The notes under the pieces: model-generated | The model's input: the letters and a program-made list of their open reading frames with translations, nothing else | Databases searched by the model: none | Told to the model about the DNA's origin: nothing | NCBI GenBank assembly: GCA_027605045.1 | Contig: JAQFWX010000005.1 | Span: forward strand, 372,001-436,000 | Direction of reading: 5' to 3' | DNA from: Phallus indusiatus | Lineage: Eukaryota > Basidiomycota > Agaricomycetes > Phallales > Phallaceae | Length of the DNA: 64,000 nucleotides | Shown: positions 1-12,675 of the stretch, one piece after another | Layout: each line of letters opens with the position of its first letter | Position numbering within the stretch: position 1 is the first letter of the stretch | Translations under genes and position numbers: made by a program

Positions 1-2061
1 GAAAGGAAAATATTGATGTATGTCCAGATCCTTCTGATGCGACACAAGGTTTATTCCGATTCTTCATAGCCGGATGATTACATTACATTCTTTTCTCTAC
101 GTGGGTGGGGTAAGCTCAAAGGTGACGTTTTGACCACTGAGCAGGTATGAGAGCGATATTTGCATTTATAGTGGTCTCAAATACTGACAACTACGAAGGT
201 TTATATCCACGGCAAGGTTAGTATTCCTTTTGATACCCAACCGATTCAATTGAAACCAGGAATAGATTATGATTGTGGACGACCGATTAGCGATTATTGG
301 TTCCGCAAACATCAATGAAAGATCGCAACGAGGTGACCGAGACTCAGAGCTTGCCAGTATCATCCGAGACACCGATATGATTGACGGGTTTGTTATAGCT
401 GTCTATTGGCTTTTTCATTACTCATGGAAATCTTAGAAAAATGGACGGAAAGCCTTTCAAAGTCGGTCGATTCGCTCATACCTTGCGAGTCAGGCTTATG
501 CGCGAACATCTGGGTGTGGACGTCGATAGTTTATATGAGGAGGAAATGGAAGAAGCTTCTCCAGTAGATCTCGCATCGGATAGTGAGATGTGGGATCCTA
601 ACAATGAACAAGATGCTGGGGTCAAGCAGCCTGACGTTACGCATGTTGGCAAGACCTCAGACGGTAAACCTATCGGGACTATGTTTTCTGATTTCAAGGA
701 CGCGGCTACTCAAGGTAGGAGAGGCGTTTATTATGTACCAAGACTGTTGTTTATCATCAGCGTTCAATAGCTATTCATGGTTCCGCCGATGCAACCTCCA
801 AAGATGCAGGAATCGCGCTACGGAGGACCGGAATTAAGCCTAGCAATATCGATAGTACCGCAGATGATAAAGCACTAGAAGAAGAGCGTCAAGGTTATGA
901 TAGAGAAGGAAATAAAGTACCGAACTTTGCGACATCTCTGGTTCCAACTCTGGAAGAGAAGACTGTAATGGAGCATCGACCTCCGGAAAACCAAGCAAAT
1001 GACAAACCTATATTGGATCAAATTGATGAAAACACTGGGTCGAATGGCAATGCTACTCCTACTGACCGAGAACCCCCTGAAGCTCGGGTTCACGACGGAT
1101 CGGGTGAATTATACGGTGCACCAGCTGATGCCTCTAGAAATCCTCAAACTGATGATCAGCCACCGCATGCCAGACAGGGCAAAGACGATTCTAGTGAACA
1201 GGAAAAAAGCGCTGTTCGCGGACGGTCGATCTTAAGGCATCATCTTTCTGCACGGATCGGAACAAAGCCTTGGACTGTACCGGTTCCCGCACCCAAGATC
1301 GACCCGCATGGCTTTGAGGACCCTATTGCAGATGAATTTTTCAAAAATGTGTGGGTGGCTGCTGCCGTACATAACGTAAGGATGTTATTTTCAGATTGTA
1401 AATCCTAACTGATCATTCTGGGTTCAGACTGAGATATATCGCAAAGTATTCCATGCTATTCCGGATGATTTGGTTACAACATGGAAGCAATATAGAGAAT
1501 TCATTCAGCATCACGATCGATTGCAGAAACCGGTACGTCCGAACAGGATTGTCCATCTCATATGCTCTTCCTCTGATAACCCATTTATAGGTGAAAGGGA
1601 AAGAAACATCCAATCCAGGAACGTCAGAGAATGTTGCACAATTGCCGTCAGAAATGCAGTATCATTCTCTTGCACCTTCGGATCCGGCTGCCGAAAGTGA
1701 AAGGAACAGCCAAGATAATGGTGGCACGTCTAGGACTCCTTCAGTAGCAGGATTGGATGGATCGGAACCTCGACGTCGTTCGAGGCCTGACGAGCCGTTT
1801 GAACAATGGGAACGAGATGAAATGGAAGCTTCGTTGAATCAGATTCGTGGCCACCTAGGTACAGAATGTTGCTCTGAGTTGCTGATTATTCTCTATACTG
1901 ACCGAAACATTAGTTGTATACCCTACCCGGTTCCTAGAAGGCGAAGACGTTGTGAATAATTTCCTTTTCCCGTCTGATAGGTTTGGACTTTCTTCTGTCT
2001 GGTGGAGTTTATGTGCTGATTCGTCTATAATAGGCTTCTCCCTTTACCTGTTTATGTTTAG
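1..2061 (+). CDS. SPO14: Phospholipase D (SPO14/PLD1 type), 3' part
   Basis: C-terminal part of a phosphatidylcholine-hydrolysing phospholipase D, a membrane-associated enzyme that makes phosphatidic acid; the 5' part lies outside the window. I read exons at about 1-17, 70-144, 199-216, 266-387, 437-714, 771-1375, 1428-1532, 1591-1858, 1914-1980 and 2034-2061; from base 70 they total 1,566 bases, a whole number of codons. The second HKD catalytic motif is visible: His and Lys of YIHGK in the 18-base exon 199-216, then the Asp of IVDDR and the GSANIN block in the next exon. Family-typical stretches follow ([26 protein letters not shown]). After that comes a long acidic low-complexity insert and the conserved end ending in [13 protein letters not shown]. 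The split of the HKD motif by two introns around a six-codon exon is notable. The family call is firm; the exact 5' exon boundary at 17/70 is less so. Confidence 0.93.
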
Positions 2062-2173
2062 TTTTCTCGCATTTTACGGATATTTTTACTTTTACATTAC
2101 AGAAAACATTTACCATGCAATGTTTAATTTGGACTTTAAACAATCAATTGTTTAATTTATTTATACATTTTTC

Positions 2174-3601
2174 TTATTCGTCAATTTGTTTACAAATCCA
2201 ACCGTCTGGACTAGGCAATAAAGTCACCTTACCCCCTTTAATGTTTCCCTTCTCTTCGGTCTTAAATCGCGCAATAATTAATTCTAGGATATCTTCCACA
2301 CAAATGCCAACGTCCGCGCCGAGTATATCCGCTTCACCTACATAGCTTAAGTCGCCGGAGTTGAGTCCGGAAAGAGCAACGAAACGGTTGTATATAACCA
2401 GTTCTGATTCTGCATCAACTTTCTTCTTAGTCGCGCTTGTTAGCGACAGTTTCATTTTCAAATTCTTTTCAACGTCCTCACGGACCCAATGCTCCAGTCT
2501 CCCACGAATCTTTTGGTTGTCCCTCAGTGGGTATGGTCTCGAGATGGATGACTGCAATTTCATAGGGTGAGTTGATTGAGAACGTAATAAACGTGGGTAT
2601 TCTTCTGGCAGAAGAAGAACCATCCTGCGAACGGGAAGAACGGTCTTCTTGGTGCTAAACCAAAACGCGTCATTTGTAAGGGTAGGAACAGCGATAAGCA
2701 CTGTCTGAGGGCGTCGAATTGTATTGGAATCCAGATCAAGATCGGGTATATCATTTTGGCTTCCTGAATGTGGCAGTGACATTGGTGAACCTAATGAGTC
2801 ATCGTCATCGTCGTAGTCTGACCAGCGTCTCCCGATAACCGCTGGTTCTCTGAAAGGATCGCTCTTGCTCTTGACAGGCGGGGGAGGCGGTGTCTCCTCT
2901 GGGGGTGGCGTCTGGGGAGGTGATGGGGGAACTTCGATGCGCCGCGCGACCCAGTCTAGTTGCTTGACGTTTGGGGAATTACCAATGTCGAATACAAATT
3001 GCTCTAGCCTGGATTGCCCCGTCATTATTTTTTTAATGCACCGAAATGGAAAATCAAAGATATCGGCTGAACACACACCTGGTCGTATCGTTTCGGAATA
3101 AGCCGTAGCATCGACGAAGGGCCACACACGTGTCCCGCAATGCTATACAGGAGAGCTTGTCACCCGTACTCATGCAGTATGTCATGACCGGGTACCAGAC
3201 TAGGATGGCGAGGGAGGTGAGAGAGTCGGTATAGCCATTTGAGGCGCAGTTCTTGGCAGGTTCAAAAAAGTTTAAAAAGGTGGGCTTGTCACTTTCATCA
3301 GGTTCATCAATGGAATTAGCTGCTTTGGCAGCGAGAAGAATCCTGTTGATAGGAACGAATGACGCTGTGCCCATTGCGACGGACCACGAGGTTTTATTGA
3401 GCCCTAAAGGAAAGATTCGACGAGCGTGGTTGATTCGATGCGGGTAAATATCGCGGCTCATTGATTGTCTAAGATTAGAGAATGCGACCATGAAACTAGA
3501 CAGGGAGCATGTAGGCAACGAGAATTAAAGCTTGATAATTCTGGAATTTTGACACACCTTTGCGATGGATGAGCCAGCATCTTGCCTTTCATGTTCAACA
3601 T
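2174..3601 (-). CDS. Hypothetical protein, proline-rich, about 430 aa
   Basis: I do not recognise this protein. A consistent model has three exons, 3601-3558, 3468-3189 and 3142-2174, joined in phase to 1,293 bases (430 residues). The start at 3601 opens MLNMKGKM; internal Met codons at 3592 and 3580 are alternatives. The N-terminal half has short hydrophobic stretches (around SLAILVWYP), the middle a proline run (VPPSPPQTPPPEETPPPPP) and an acidic run (SDYDDDDD). The C-terminal 150 residues look folded and charged. The second intron (46 bases, donor GTCATG) is weak, so that join could be wrong. It converges on the phospholipase D gene, with 112 bases between the two stop codons. No domain-based function can be proposed. 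Confidence 0.6.
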
Positions 3602-4814
3602 CTGAAAATCGTAAGATTTCATCGCGTTGTCGTTAAACTGATCAATCTAGCGGGGGCGATACGATTAAGGACATGTGTATGTGTGAGGGAGACAGTCAAA
3701 AAAAGCATACAATTCGTGCATCGATCTCATCTTTGAGACGTGTAGTTCTTTTCAATGCCTCCTCCTTCCCATTATCATTATTAATTTTCTTTGCGAGCTG
3801 AGAAGATTCAAAAGAGGAGGTATGTCAGCTGGGTTGGGTTGCCAGAAGGAACGCACAACTGGACATCGTGCTGGAGGATGAACAAAAATACCTTTTTCTT
3901 CTGTGCAGCTTTCTTTTTCTTTTGACTTTTGGATAGTTTACTTGAGAGCTCCGCTTTCTCAACTATCGCAATCATTAGGTTTCGTAAAAAAAAACCACGC
4001 AATCGCTCGGCCACGCAGGTCGTGAAGTGATAATTGATCAGAGGTGTTTATATAATATAGGCCATATTCCCGGTCACGCGGCGAAGCTGAGAGCTTTTGA
4101 CCTACGGCCAAGTCCGAATTCACTAACCAAAAACTCGCTCCGGATTCACCGTGACCTTGTATTAGCTCAAAACTGTTAAAGCCCGTGGGGCCATTAATAC
4201 ATAACTTCGCTTTCAGATAGTTCCATGAATTCGCTGGAGAACGGCGATTCTCCAAGGTTTGTGTATTTAATATATACTACTGTGGACCATGGTCGAGATC
4301 CGACCATTTTCAAATTCAAGTGCTTATTGTGATAATAATTATTACTTCATACAGTACGATAGTAAAATCGGTCCATTCTGCCTGGGTAAAATACAATGCG
4401 AACACGTTCTTGTACCTCGGTCCGAAACGCGAGAAGATTAATCTTTGAATTCGATCGGTAGTCGATATTGGCTTCTCAGTATCGTGGACTTGCGGAGATG
4501 AATGTTACTCCAAAAATAAGACCATAAGATTTAGAAATACCTATACGCATCATAGCAGGTACAGTGTGGTGCCACTGGGGTAAACAGGGACTCGCCCAAG
4601 CGTCTGGCCGCTCCTGCGTGCGGAACACGGTGCAAATTAGGCTCCGCTCAAATGCACGTGACTGTCGTAATAATTTACTCTATCCCAAAAACTTTCCCGA
4701 ATCCACACCCAAAAAAAGACTCCAAGCTTTTACTTGAACTGACCACTTTGCTTGAGGTCATAGTCCAGCGATCTAGTCGTTCAAGTGAAACTGATATCTT
4801 TTTCGATCCGCTCA
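3602..4814. other. Intergenic, no supported gene
   Basis: Divergent upstream region between the hypothetical gene on the minus strand and the PDK1-type kinase on the plus strand. It contains T-rich tracts and short open frames (the longest, 98 codons at 4255-3959 on the minus strand, has no recognisable motif and no clear splice partners). I see nothing else to annotate. Confidence 0.5.
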
Positions 4815-7191
4815 ATGTCTCAGCCTTCGAGCTTGGTACGCCCGGCTTCCGACGATGCACTGGCGGCGACATCTTCCAGAGTCAATCTGTCTCGTAATAC
4901 GTCTGTCATATCGACAGTGTCATCCAGCTCTTCTCTGGACGTTCCTCCGCTCCAGACTCGGTCCCATTTGTCTGATACGTTTCTTCATACGCCAGAGCCC
5001 AAAGGGCGTCCTCCCGCCTGGCTGTCCAAAAGATTCAACAGGGACGCGGACGATAACGGGGGCACACAGACTCCAAGGGCAGCTGCATCACCAGCTCCAA
5101 CGGCTAATGGTACGGCTCGAATGTCATCACCCGATGACTTTGAGTTCGGAGAAGAAATTGGCGGAGGTTCATGGTCAATCGTATGTAAAATGTTATTTCA
5201 AGCACCCTTTTTTTTCATTGTCTCGCTAGGTTGTAGACGCTACTCATAAATCAACGGGCAAACATTATGCGATTAAGATTTTAAACAAAGCACAGCTAAT
5301 TAAAGAAAAAATGGTGCAATCTGCCTCTGCAGAAAAGAATGCGCTAGCGACCTTGAGAGGGGGAAACCACCCGGGGATTATCGCACTACATTCTGCGTTT
5401 CAAGATTCCACCTCATTATGTGCGTTGTTTCTTTCTCGTTTGCTAATTGTTTTCTTCGAGAATTTGCTAACACATTTCTACAGATTTTGTCTTATCTCTA
5501 GCACCAAATGGTGATCTGAGAGAGCTCGTCAAAAGTGTCGGCTCCTTTTCCGTCGACTGCGCCCGGTATTATGCGGCAACAATAGTTGATACCGTGCAAT
5601 GGATGCATTCAAAGGGCGTTTTGCACCGTGACCTGAAACCGGAAAATATCCTTCTTGACGCAGACATGAGGATAAAACTTGCAGATTTTGGTTCGGCCTA
5701 TGTATCCGAAACTTTGGACTTATGTCTGTCGAACGATTTACATTAGTTTAACGTGAGCTGATGTTTATTTATTTTTCTCATTTAGCGCCTCGAACGAGCA
5801 CATTCGTTGGTACCGCCGCTTATGTCTCGCCTGAGCTACTTTCTGGGCCACAAAAAGTGACCAGCCTTAGGTCAGTGAGAACAATTAATTTACTCCGTAT
5901 TATTTTTTGATATGATCTAAATCTTAGCTCGGATCTTTGGGCTCTCGGTTGCGTTATATATTTCCTTCTGGTTGGGCAGTCACCGTTTTTGGCATTAACC
6001 GATTACCTCAGTTTCAAGAAAATTGAGAAATTGGACTATACTTTTATGGAAGGATTCGATGTCGATGCTAGAGATTTAATTCAACGTTTAATTGTTAGTT
6101 CATTCATTACTTCTTAACCTTTTTTGTTAACATTTGACTCTGGACAGGTAACAGATCCTGCGAGCCGATTAGGAACGCCGCCCAAATCATCTCCCCAAGA
6201 GCTGCGAGATCATCCCTTTTTCATCGGTCGTGGATCGCAAGGCCCAGATTTGGCAGAGAAATATATCAATTGGCAGTCGCTATGGTCCGATCCCCCTGCA
6301 CGCATCGAATCTGGTCTGGTTCATCCTCCCCTCCCACTTCCAGGCGATGATAAATTGGCCAACGGACTTGCTTGGGTCGATTTTATTAACGAGTTTAGTG
6401 TTATTTCACTGGACCAGGATAGACCTGAAGCGAGTCCGGCGACACCTCGAGTTGAAATTGCTGATGAAGAGTTATACCCTGAAGACCCTCGGACGCCCGT
6501 CGCCCCTACGTTCGGGGACAAGCTTAGTACTGTCGTCCCTACAATAGGTGTCGTGGATGCTTCGATCATACCAGTAATCAATGGAAACGGAAATAATAAC
6601 TTTACCAATGAAAAATTGGACGACAAGGAAACGTTGAAGACTATTACTCCTATTGATACCAAAAAACCTCCTGCGTCTTTGAGGCCGGAAGAGTTGAAGA
6701 TAGTAAATGATCATTCTTGGTAAGAAAATGTCTCGTTATGACACCAAAAACTATTTTTTTAAAATGTAACCAGGTCGTTGATATTGCTACCACAGGAAAC
6801 CATATTTCGAGTCGCCAAAGTGGAGGTGAAAACTGGACGCCGACCCTTTCAGAGAACAGATCAGAGGATACTTGCTTTCACGACATCTCCTCGATTACTA
6901 TGCGTGAAAGCGAGACATTCTTTGACGGGGAATGGAACACTAGTTCTCAAACAGGAATTTCTATTTCCTACGTCGCCTGTTGATCGTACGGGAAAAAGTG
7001 TTATAAAAGTAACAACCGACAATGGAGGAAATCTAATTCTTGAGACGGTATTTGATTATTTCATTAGCTGAATTATACTTCCACGAGCTGATTCACCTTT
7101 GAAAAAGCCCGAGAAATCATACACATATCGAATACTTATCAAAACTGAAGCACAATCATGGTGTCAGCACATTCAAGAACTATTGCGGTGA
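4815..7191 (+). CDS. PDK1: PDK1-like serine/threonine kinase with PH domain
   Basis: AGC-family master kinase of the 3-phosphoinositide-dependent kinase type (Pkh1/2 of budding yeast, Ksg1 of fission yeast), which phosphorylates the activation loop of other AGC kinases. Exons 4815-5180, 5230-5419, 5484-5723, 5786-5870, 5928-6093, 6148-6719, 6774-7047 and 7108-7191 join to 1,977 bases (658 aa). The N-terminal ~110 residues are Ser/Thr-rich and disordered. The kinase domain follows: glycine loop [10 protein letters not shown], catalytic Lys in [24 protein letters not shown], then [17 protein letters not shown] linker of about 150 residues leads to a PH-like region ending [14 protein letters not shown], suggesting membrane phosphoinositide binding. 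An in-frame ATG at 4785 would add ten residues; 4815 was preferred because it opens directly on the MSQPSS tail. The APE motif reads SPE, as usual for PDK1. Confidence 0.93.
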
Positions 7192-8057
7192 TCATTAGCA
7201 AACAAATACTTGCGCATATTCCGACTCTTTGGTTCTCTTTCTTGCATATTCATATTATTATTTGGAACATTTTTTTTTTTCATTTCAGGACTTTTTACAC
7301 TGAAAACCTTTCGCTTCATTTTTTGTTTCATTTGTTCTTACGGAAAATCATTCAGATCTGTACATTGGTTTGTGTAATTTCTTCACATACGAAACAACTA
7401 ACATTCCGAAAGGAGTATATCCACCATCCGTATATATCACCACCACAATTGTACTATAGACAATGTTCAAATAACTTGGACGAAATGTATTGTTTTTTGC
7501 TGATACATTTTTTTCTTTGATATAAAGACACAGGGACCACGAGGCAACGAAGAGATGTCAGGCAGCCTCGAGGCGGCTAATCAATTTAGTGCTGTCACTG
7601 CGGACAAACAAAGATGTGACCAGCCCTGCAGTGCGGTCAATCTCATCCGTCGCACCAAGCCTGAGATTACATACGATTACATATGATATTTGTGAACGTG
7701 GACGAGACTGAATATCACATCAAACGTACTCATTGTTCTTGTTTACGTTCACTATTGGCCGACGAAGCAAGCGGTACAACCCCCACAATACGACGGAGAA
7801 CCAGGAACTTCGCACGGGTGTGTGTTCGACAATAAGATCAATTGATGGACAACAGCAGACTATAAGTTGTTATTCAATCTGTTATAGAGCGCCGTTACAA
7901 AAATAATCGGGTTTTCATTACTTATCTCTTTTTCCTTCCCTCCCTCGGCTGTGTGTCCTTGTCCTTATTGCCCAAGCTGTCGTCGACATCTGAACCCACA
8001 TACTCCCGTTCCCTCCTTCGACGCCAGCCGCAACCTTTTCATGGAGCAGATGAGGGG
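7192..8057. other. Intergenic, no supported gene
   Basis: 3' region of the PDK1-like gene and promoter of the next gene, both on the plus strand. It is T- and AT-rich to about 7520 and then more balanced. Open frames here (for example 7158-7520) have biased composition and no motifs. The frame upstream of 8058 is open back to 7953 but has no ATG before 8058. Confidence 0.5.
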
Positions 8058-9899
8058 ATGGAGAAGCTCCAAAACCTCGTCAATGAAACTGCAACAATCG
8101 CTGATTCCCCGGAGAGGCTGAATCCTCCCGAGTGGTGGTGGTCAAAGCACCAGCCATTTCTTGCAGAGAAGTGCGGGTACATGTTACGGACCCGATATAA
8201 ACCCGCCTGGATTCCATCGTGGTACGGTACGTACAAGAACCCTCGGAAATGCGAGGACGGTATTCCAACGCCCGTTCTGGTGCGTCCGCTTTCCGCTTTT
8301 TGTCTTCTTCGCTTTTCGTCCTTGTGTTTCCCTTTCTTATTCTTTTATGATGTTTTCTCTCGATTTGCGATTGCTCAAAAAAGCTTTTTCTCTATTTAGC
8401 AAGCCCATCATTATATGGATGCTATCCGCATGGTGGACAGTGAGCCGGTATTATTGAAACGCGTCAGGGCAGTGGCGGATTCTCCTGAGGCACGTCGAGC
8501 TGGTGCAAGTACGAAGACCAACGGCAGCGTATCTCGCGAACAAAGTCGAACAAAGAGAAAACATTACACCACCGGAGGAGACCATTCATCATCATCTGCA
8601 GCGCCGTTGTCGCAGACATACATCAGCAAAAATGGAAGCAGAAGTTTCAAAAGCAGCTCAAACGCTTCTGTTCACGTTAGCACGAAAGAAGAGAAAGCGA
8701 ACAGTGTTGAGCCGGATCCTCGGGAAGTTCAAATTCTCAATATGCTTTCAAGTAAACACTACGACCTTCCTACCAACTATTGCGCGCGCTTAATCGATGT
8801 CTTTGATATTTCTGATAACTCTGGCAACATCACCGATATCGTCCTTGTCCTTCCGTTTCTCAGACCGTTTAATGATCCTCCATTCTTGACCATCGGAGAG
8901 GGCTTGGACTTTATTAGACAAGCTTTAGACGTACGCGAACCTTAAAAAAACACTGCATTAATATCTGATATTAATGGACTTCTTTTTTGGTTCCAGGCTG
9001 TCCTTTTCTTGCATTCTAACAATATCGCTCACAAGTTCGTCAAAAGGCATTCATCCTATCGTGGATCTTATGGTTGACTTTTGTCTCCTTTGTGCGTAGG
9101 GACTGCGGTGCCGCCAGTTTCATGTACGACCCTTCATACATTTATCCGGAGGGTTATCACCCCGTTATGATACAAATGACCCGGGATCTCAAAAGACGTG
9201 CCAAACACCACTCGCGCACCGAATTTCCGCCTCGATATTATATCACAAATTTCAGTCATGCCAAGCTCTATGATCGATCTGAAGGAGTTCTTGATTATGC
9301 TACTTATGGATCTGATCATACTGTACCTGAATACGTTGGTTTGGACTATTCTGGTACAATTGATCCGTTTGCAACAGATGTATATCTATTTGGAAATATG
9401 CTCAGGAAAGAATTCCTAGAGGTGAGTAAAAAAAATCAATGGATATGCAGACTTTGGGGGCTTTTCATTGATGAGGACCTTGTTTTATATTATTAGAACA
9501 AACAGGGTTTTGAATTCTTAGCCCCCCTCATCGATGCCATGACCGATCCTAAGCCTGACCGGCGACCAAGATTTAAACAATGCGCCGAAAGATTCTTTTC
9601 TCTTTGTGTTTATATACCAAAAAGTCGCTTGAGAAAACGTTTCGTGTCTGGACTAGAAGGGGAGAGCGAAAAAATATTGAATTCGGTTTCACATATCTTT
9701 CGGAATGTCAAATATTCAGTGTTGGGAATTCCTCCAGGTTTGTACTTTCGGTTATCGCTGCACTCGATATCACTAATTTATATTCTGGGTTCAGCTTATA
9801 TGGGACAGCATATCGGTAAAACGGCCGTGAGTGGTTTAGCATTTAGTCCCATTGACTGCTTGAAAAATCATTTCCTTAGCGACATTACGAAGGTGCTGA
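8058..9899 (+). CDS. Fungal protein kinase-like protein, probably catalytically degenerate
   Basis: Exons 8058-8279, 8400-8930, 8997-9034, 9100-9421, 9497-9737, 9795-9815 and 9880-9899 join to 1,395 bases (464 aa). The fold is kinase-like: a helix leading to AVLFLHSNNIAHKDCGAAS occupies the catalytic-loop position (HRD reads HKD), and the C-lobe pattern is seen in TDVYLFGNML and DPKPDRRPRFKQC, the subdomain IX-XI pattern. The place where DFG should stand reads NFS (YYITNFSHAKLYD), so the metal-binding Asp is missing. A Ser-rich low-complexity insert lies between residues of about 100 and 190. This matches a fungus-specific family of kinase-like proteins often seen in basidiomycetes; partner and substrate are unknown. 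The last two tiny exons are the least certain part. The next gene begins 98 bases downstream. Confidence 0.75.
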
Positions 9900-9996
9900 A
9901 TCACCATATTTATGGGGAAAACTCGGAGAAAGTCAGTACAAGGCTTCATTTTCTTCTTCTTTCTCTATGGTCTGACGGCCCTTCATCCAAAGCTAC

Positions 9997-12120
9997 ATGG
10001 AGGGTATCCTGTGAGTTGGTATATTTGTGTTTAGTCGTATGTCTCTCTATCGTTCTTTATGCATATCGATTCAATCTGATTCTTTTCGTCCTTAGGATAT
10101 TAGTAACTCAGTCCACAACAGTATCAGCGCCGCCTCAGCGTTCTCACAGTTTCTCCCATGCACGTCCAGGTAATGAGTGCCATCGCCATGAAACTCCATT
10201 TTGAATCTAAATTTTACGCAGCCGAATGGAAGAGTGAATTTGTCAGACAGCAAAAAATGCACCGAATGCAGCTGGAAAAACGCGCACATGAAAGTTTCTC
10301 ATTTAACCAACCTCAGAACTCACACGAAGCTGGTGTTTCAAGTAAGAAAAAATTATTTCGACGAGTTTTATGTTGTTGAATTGCGTGTGATATTTTCAGG
10401 ACGGGAGCAGTTTTTGATCCACCAGCAACCTTATCAGAATCGAGGCAGAACTGTAAGAGTTCCTTATAATAGAACAATGGGTCTCTTTTTACATGCACGC
10501 ACGGTTGTTAGGCATCTGATTCGGGTTATTATTATAATCCGCGCATCTCTTCAACTTCCCCATCCCCGGGACGTGTACCACCTACATTCACCTTTTCGGG
10601 AAAACGAACCACACCGCCATATAGTTCATCTGGTGCACAGACGCCTTTGACAGGTACAGGCCATACCCAGGGACGTGAATACCATCCTCCGCGTAGCAGG
10701 GTTTATACCGACGACACGGATAATACGGAGACGACACATATAGAATCTATTAGTTCTGTGACACAGACGCAGGAGACTTTCGTCGAGAATGGAAATGGGA
10801 ATGCCAATAGGGATGGAGGGAATGTTGTTGTTGTTGCTGTCGTTGAGGGTGGTGGTGAGGCTGATGTTAATGGGGACGTGTCGCATTTGGATTTAGGTCT
10901 CGATGGGCCGGCTGATGCGAGTGAGTCTGCAGGACCGGCGGGAGCTAGGACGCCTAAGGAGTATCGATTACTTGACAAGGTTGAAAAGGAGGAGCAAGAG
11001 GCTGAGATAAGGGGCTTAGCATCCAGACTGGAAAGTGAGAGGGCGAAGGAATTTGATAATGCTGTTGCTAGGAGAGGCAGCAAGTCTAAACCTGCGCATT
11101 CCGGCACTGTTAGGTCAACGGAGTCGTCCCGAGAAAACGATGGGCGTCACGGCGCGTCCACGTCCAAATCTAAATCCAAGTCTAAGTCCAAACCCACGCA
11201 CGAATCCGTTTCCAGACTGAAAGACGAGAAACGGGACAGCATTCGTACACGGGGTACGGCCGAATTCAACATAATGTTCCCCGAACCCGACGCCCTTTCG
11301 CCTGTATTATCTCCAATGTATAAAGTCAAAAACGACCGCCACAGTTATATTCAACAAGAAGGAGAACGAGCGGCCAGTCCTGCTACTATTCCAACTATCC
11401 CGCCTCATAGTCCCACGATGGGTGGCAATGGTAATGTTCCCGCGAGTTTACTTACCGGACCGGCGTTGACAAATCGGGAGGGGTCGATTCGCTCTTTCGT
11501 TCCGGTACCTGCTAGTCAAGTGTTTGAGGATGGAATATCGCCTGTCGATAATGTTGTTGGGGAGGAAGGGAGGAAGGAGTTGAATGGGGCTAGGCTAGCT
11601 CAGGAGGGAAGACATGAGGCAGGTGAAGGGGATAAACGACAGCATCGTCATAAACATAAAAGTGGGGAGCACCACCATCACCATCATCATCGACGCGAGT
11701 CTGCTATGGATGAAAGTCCCAAGAGGGAACGCTCTACGAAATGGGACTGTGTACTTTGTTCGCAAAAATTGTCGAGCCGGACTGAATCAATTGTAAGCTC
11801 TTTGGTTTTTTTTTATGTTTTTCAACATTTTGTTTTTTTTTTCTCGTAGGAACATATGCAAAGCAAGCATAGCTCATGTATGGATATCTTTCTTTAACTT
11901 TCCCCTCAAAAGCTAATTTGCGATATTTTTTTTCCCTTCAAAAGATCACATATGTCTTCAATGCGGCAGTTATTACACCACAGCGAAACACTTGAAACTT
12001 CATCAGGAAAAACGAAGACACATGGACACGGGTAATCCGCATCTGCACGAGAGCCGAAAACATAAACACCGTGATGGCGAGTATTACGACTTTCCCAGTT
12101 CGAATCCCGATCGTCAGTGA
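9997..12120 (+). CDS. C2H2 zinc-finger protein, 581 aa
   Basis: Exons 9997-10010, 10096-10169, 10222-10341, 10400-10452, 10512-11792, 11850-11877 and 11945-12120 join to 1,746 bases (581 aa). Two C2H2 fingers sit at the C-terminus. The first is C-VL-C then H-MQSK-H, split by the intron at 11793-11849; the second is C-LQ-C then H-QEKRR-H. They are likely nucleic-acid or protein binding and probably nuclear. The large middle region is low complexity: Ser/Pro/Thr-rich at the start, a charged helical stretch (DKVEKEEQEAEIRGLASRL), a (SK)n run and a run of six His near 11,660-11,690. A charged helix (WKSEFVRQQKMHRMQLEKR) lies near the N-terminus. The 14-base first coding exon is inferred only from phase, so the true start could lie upstream. 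The family beyond C2H2 is not recognised. Confidence 0.72.
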
Positions 12121-12675
12121 TTTGACGAGGAAGAGTGAAATATATGCGTCCTTTATTTTCTTGATTTACCGGTTTAAGGTGCTATATTTAAAGAATCTTG
12201 TGCATTAGTTGTCATATGAAAATGTACTTGACTTGATGATTGTATGAGCTGTGTAGGTTCGTCTATGACATAGGAGTAGTAACCCATACGGATCCTAGTA
12301 ATGTAGTTCGTTGAATTTGTAATTATTATGTAGCTTAAGTAGATTATATATAGCTGAAATTGTTTCTGTTTGTATAACGATATCGTAAAAACTTTTAAGA
12401 TCTTTACGCTAGTAGTGCACGGTGCTTCGCTCATTCACTCATTCATCTGTCATTTATTATCGCACGAAAACAAAGTGAACACACATTCAAGATACTGCCT
12501 TTTGACCAAGCAAGCCGTGAACGTTTCAGGTCATCTCCGCGTATCAAAATTGAACATGTCAAATCTATACTTTTTTCTTTACTTAATTGTATTCTGTTCA
12601 TACAAAGTTTACGGAACAATATCGATAACGTTATGGCCTCTTTGTCAGGAAAAAGTCTTAACATACAACTACAAT
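12121..12675. other. Convergent intergenic region
   Basis: AT-rich 3' flanks of two convergent genes (zinc-finger protein and aldo-keto reductase). Open frames here are shadows without motifs. No RNA gene or repeat seen. Confidence 0.5.

Noticed and set aside
3808..4255. Minus-strand open frames of 68 and 98 codons
   Set aside because: No motif, no splice sites giving a longer product, and Lys/Phe bias from homopolymer tracts.
7158..7520. 120-codon plus-strand frame after the PDK1-like gene
   Set aside because: Composition is dominated by Phe, Ile and His from T-rich DNA; overlaps the end of the kinase and has no family motif.
10201..10340. Possible extra zinc finger (CTECSWKNAH) in one frame
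   Set aside because: The other frame gives a phase-consistent exon chain of the zinc-finger gene; the apparent finger lacks a proper second histidine pair.
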